DNA of 64,000 nucleotides from Ciona savignyi (taxonomy: Eukaryota > Chordata > Ascidiacea > Phlebobranchia > Cionidae). Shown here piece after piece: positions 62,570 through 64,000 of this stretch. The translations under genes were made by a program, and so were the position numbers. Below the pieces are notes generated by a model, which saw only the letters and a list, made by a program, of their open reading frames with translations, was not told the DNA's origin and searched no databases. The stretch covers positions 1,578,241-1,642,240 of the forward strand of contig CH003021.1 in the NCBI GenBank assembly GCA_000149265.1, given 5' to 3'. How positions within the stretch are numbered: position 1 is the first letter of the stretch; each line of letters opens with the position of its first letter.

Positions 62570-62925
62570 TTAGGTTCGCGAAGCAAGTTACTTAGTACGT
62601 TATATAGTTAAGGTACGTTATACAGCATGACGCAAGTTATCTCAAGTACATTATTTTTTACTGATTAAATTTCCAGAATATATAGGTCATTTTACGAGGT
62701 GCGATAAGTTTACTGACAAACGATTCACATCTGCATGTTTTCCTAACTTTTAGTTGGAAAACTTTTAACGATTTAAACTGCGGAATACAAAGGCCCGTAC
62801 AAGGTGATAATTACGTAACGAGTACTAACACGCAAGAATCGGAAAAGCTCAAACGCAAAAAACGACGAATAAAAACATAAAATATTTCAGACATAAAATA
62901 ACTTAAAACAAATATATATATACAA
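62570..62925 (+). repeat. Interspersed repeat, copy 2 (partner of 13650-13998)
   Basis: GGTTCGCGAAGCAAGTTACT, TTTAACGATTTAAACTGCGG and TTTCAGACATAAAATAACTT match copy 1 in order. Confidence 0.6.
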
Positions 62926-63129
62926 GATGCTACAAGTGCACCATATATAATAAAAAAAGAACAAAACAAACAAAATGTTAAAATAAATAAATAATAAAAA
63001 TAAATAAATAGCAAGCAAAAAAACTTTTGCTAGCAAATGAAAAATACCTATATAAGCTATGTTTTGCCATTCAAACCTGTACAAATATCATTTGCAGTTT
63101 TGATTATGGGTATTTAGCCTCCACCAGGT

Positions 63130-63459
63130 ATGTTGATAAAAGAAACTTTTACAAACAGTTTAAACATGTTCCAACGCACTAGCCCTTACGGAAAGTTACG
63201 ATTTCCTTCCGAGTCGACCTTTCAAGCAAAAATCAGAATGGTTACTACTTCATCTGCAGAGTACAACCGGATTAAGAAAGTAGTAACTGTTTGCATGGGA
63301 CTCTTAAAAAAATATTTTTTTTCGTTTATACATTGCAGATTACAACCAAAGCATTTAATGCCAATTTTACCTTATTTAGTCCATAAGCTCTGTGGTGGGT
63401 ATACGAACTTGCTGTGTTTCTCGGCCTGGCATTGTTGCTACTTTTTATACTGGGGTTGA
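63130..63459 (+). CDS. Hypothetical open frame, uncertain
   Basis: 109-residue frame; the part MFQRTSPYGKLRFPSESTFQ looks protein-like and a good acceptor (TTATACATTGCAG) lies within it at about 63339, suggesting it could be exon plus intron. No family recognised. Confidence 0.2.
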   Translation: MLIKETFTNSLNMFQRTSPYGKLRFPSESTFQAKIRMVTTSSAEYNRIKKVVTVCMGLLKKYFFSFIHCRLQPKHLMPILPYLVHKLCGGYTNLLCFSAWHCCYFLYWG

Positions 63460-63721
63460 GCAAGGTAAATAAATGATGATTCATTAAGTCAACAAGTATA
63501 ATTTTTATTATTTTTATAGTTCTACCTTTTTTAAAAGCAAGTACAAACAACATTTAGAGGAAGAGGAGCGGCGTTGTAGTTGTAAACACAATATAATGGA
63601 CCCTTATAAAAGCGATGGTCGTCCACCCCACAAGGGGCAAAATTTGTCCAGTTTTGGAATGCCTTAACATAACATACAAAATTGATTTTTTTTCCTATAG
63701 GACCGGAAGAAATAATTAGTT

Positions 63722-63862
63722 TTATGCAGGGTGGGAGTCCAGAAATAAACCACGCACGCCAAGAACATCAGCCATGTCTATTATAGCTTTGTCGATAGCA
63801 GGGTTGCCAACAAAGTCTTCTTCAGGTAGTGCTGGAAATGCATTGGGGTAGTACCTCTTATC
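63722..63862 (-). CDS. Terminal exon of an unidentified gene extending past the window
   Basis: Minus-strand exon of 47 codons between an acceptor (TATATTCAG at 63863-63871) and TAA. It reads DKRYYPNAFPALPEEDFVGN then PAIDKAIIDMADVLGVRGLF and ends DSHPA. The composition, phase 0 acceptor and an AATAAA about 210 nt downstream (63504-63509, minus) support a real gene. The rest lies beyond 64000, past an intronic SINE. I do not recognise the protein. Confidence 0.6.
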   Translation of the reverse strand, partial: DKRYYPNAFPALPEEDFVGNPAIDKAIIDMADVLGVRGLFLDSHPA

Positions 63863-63897
63863 CTGAATATAATAAATATAAACTTTATTGCTTCATC

Positions 63898-64000
63898 GTC
63901 CGGCCCGATGGTCTAGCGGTTAAGTGCGTCGCCTTTCAATCGAAAGGTTGCAGGTACGTAACTGGTCGCTAGCTAGTCGGTTGTGTCCTTGGGCAAGGCA
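63898..64000 (+). mobile_element. tRNA-derived SINE, cut by window end
   Basis: GTCCGGCCCGATGGTCTAGC with intact A- and B-box-like elements through CCTTGGGCAAGGCA, ending at the window edge. It lies in the intron just upstream of the terminal exon at 63722, antisense to it. Confidence 0.9.

Overview
This is an AT-rich (roughly one-third GC) animal nuclear genome window. Intron-bearing animal genes (a beta-tubulin, an MFSD9-type transporter), a tRNA-derived SINE present in more than a dozen copies, and a LINE, R2-like, MULE, KDZ, hAT, pogo and Harbinger repertoire all point to a metazoan. A compact genome with this SINE fits a tunicate such as Ciona, but that assignment is inference. There are no bacterial-style operons. 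A 184-base run of N (47761-47944) marks an assembly gap.

Layout. 1-16.7 kb is repeat-rich intergenic DNA: piggyBac-like repeats, a hAT non-autonomous element with a perfect 8-bp target duplication, a solo LTR, minisatellites, a 344-bp tandem repeat ending at a relic MULE transposase C-terminus, and a decayed Harbinger transposase. 16.7-20.2 kb holds a complete six-exon beta-tubulin gene (446 residues) with a SINE in intron 2 and a hAT-like element in intron 5. 21.6-22.7 kb is a GC-rich, broken R2-like retrotransposon end on the minus strand. 24.3-25.0 kb holds a small four-exon gene for a 158-residue coiled-coil, probably tail-anchored protein that no single open frame reveals.

26.0-35.6 kb is the most unusual part. 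Two arrays of a 9/12-bp GC-rich repeat lie in inverted orientation with the same unique outer border, and between them is a decayed gene with a PHD finger, an OTU-protease-like domain whose catalytic Cys is replaced by Arg, a 12-copy acidic repeat and a MULE-type DDE transposase. The gene is interrupted by a pogo-like MITE (TA duplication) and a foldback MITE (9-bp duplication); in both cases the frame continues across the insertion. A hAT element containing a second pogo-like MITE is nested nearby.

37.3-44 kb carries a complete seven-exon MFSD9-like transporter gene on the minus strand. 44.4-51 kb is a stack of repeats: solo LTR, TIR element, pogo MITE, a 384-bp-arm inverted duplication around the gap, foldback-like GAAACGAAAATTTTGTTTC repeats and a 23-bp minisatellite. 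52.7-57.9 kb is a near full-length but frameshifted Tx1/L1-type LINE on the minus strand. 60.1-61.0 kb has a KDZ transposase exon abutting an inverted counterpart of the 23-bp minisatellite. At 63.7 kb the last exon of an unidentified minus-strand gene enters from beyond the window.

The two well-supported host genes are unrelated housekeeping-type genes (microtubule subunit; membrane transporter). Most of the rest is transposon biology, notable for repeated use of tandem arrays arranged as inverted pairs.
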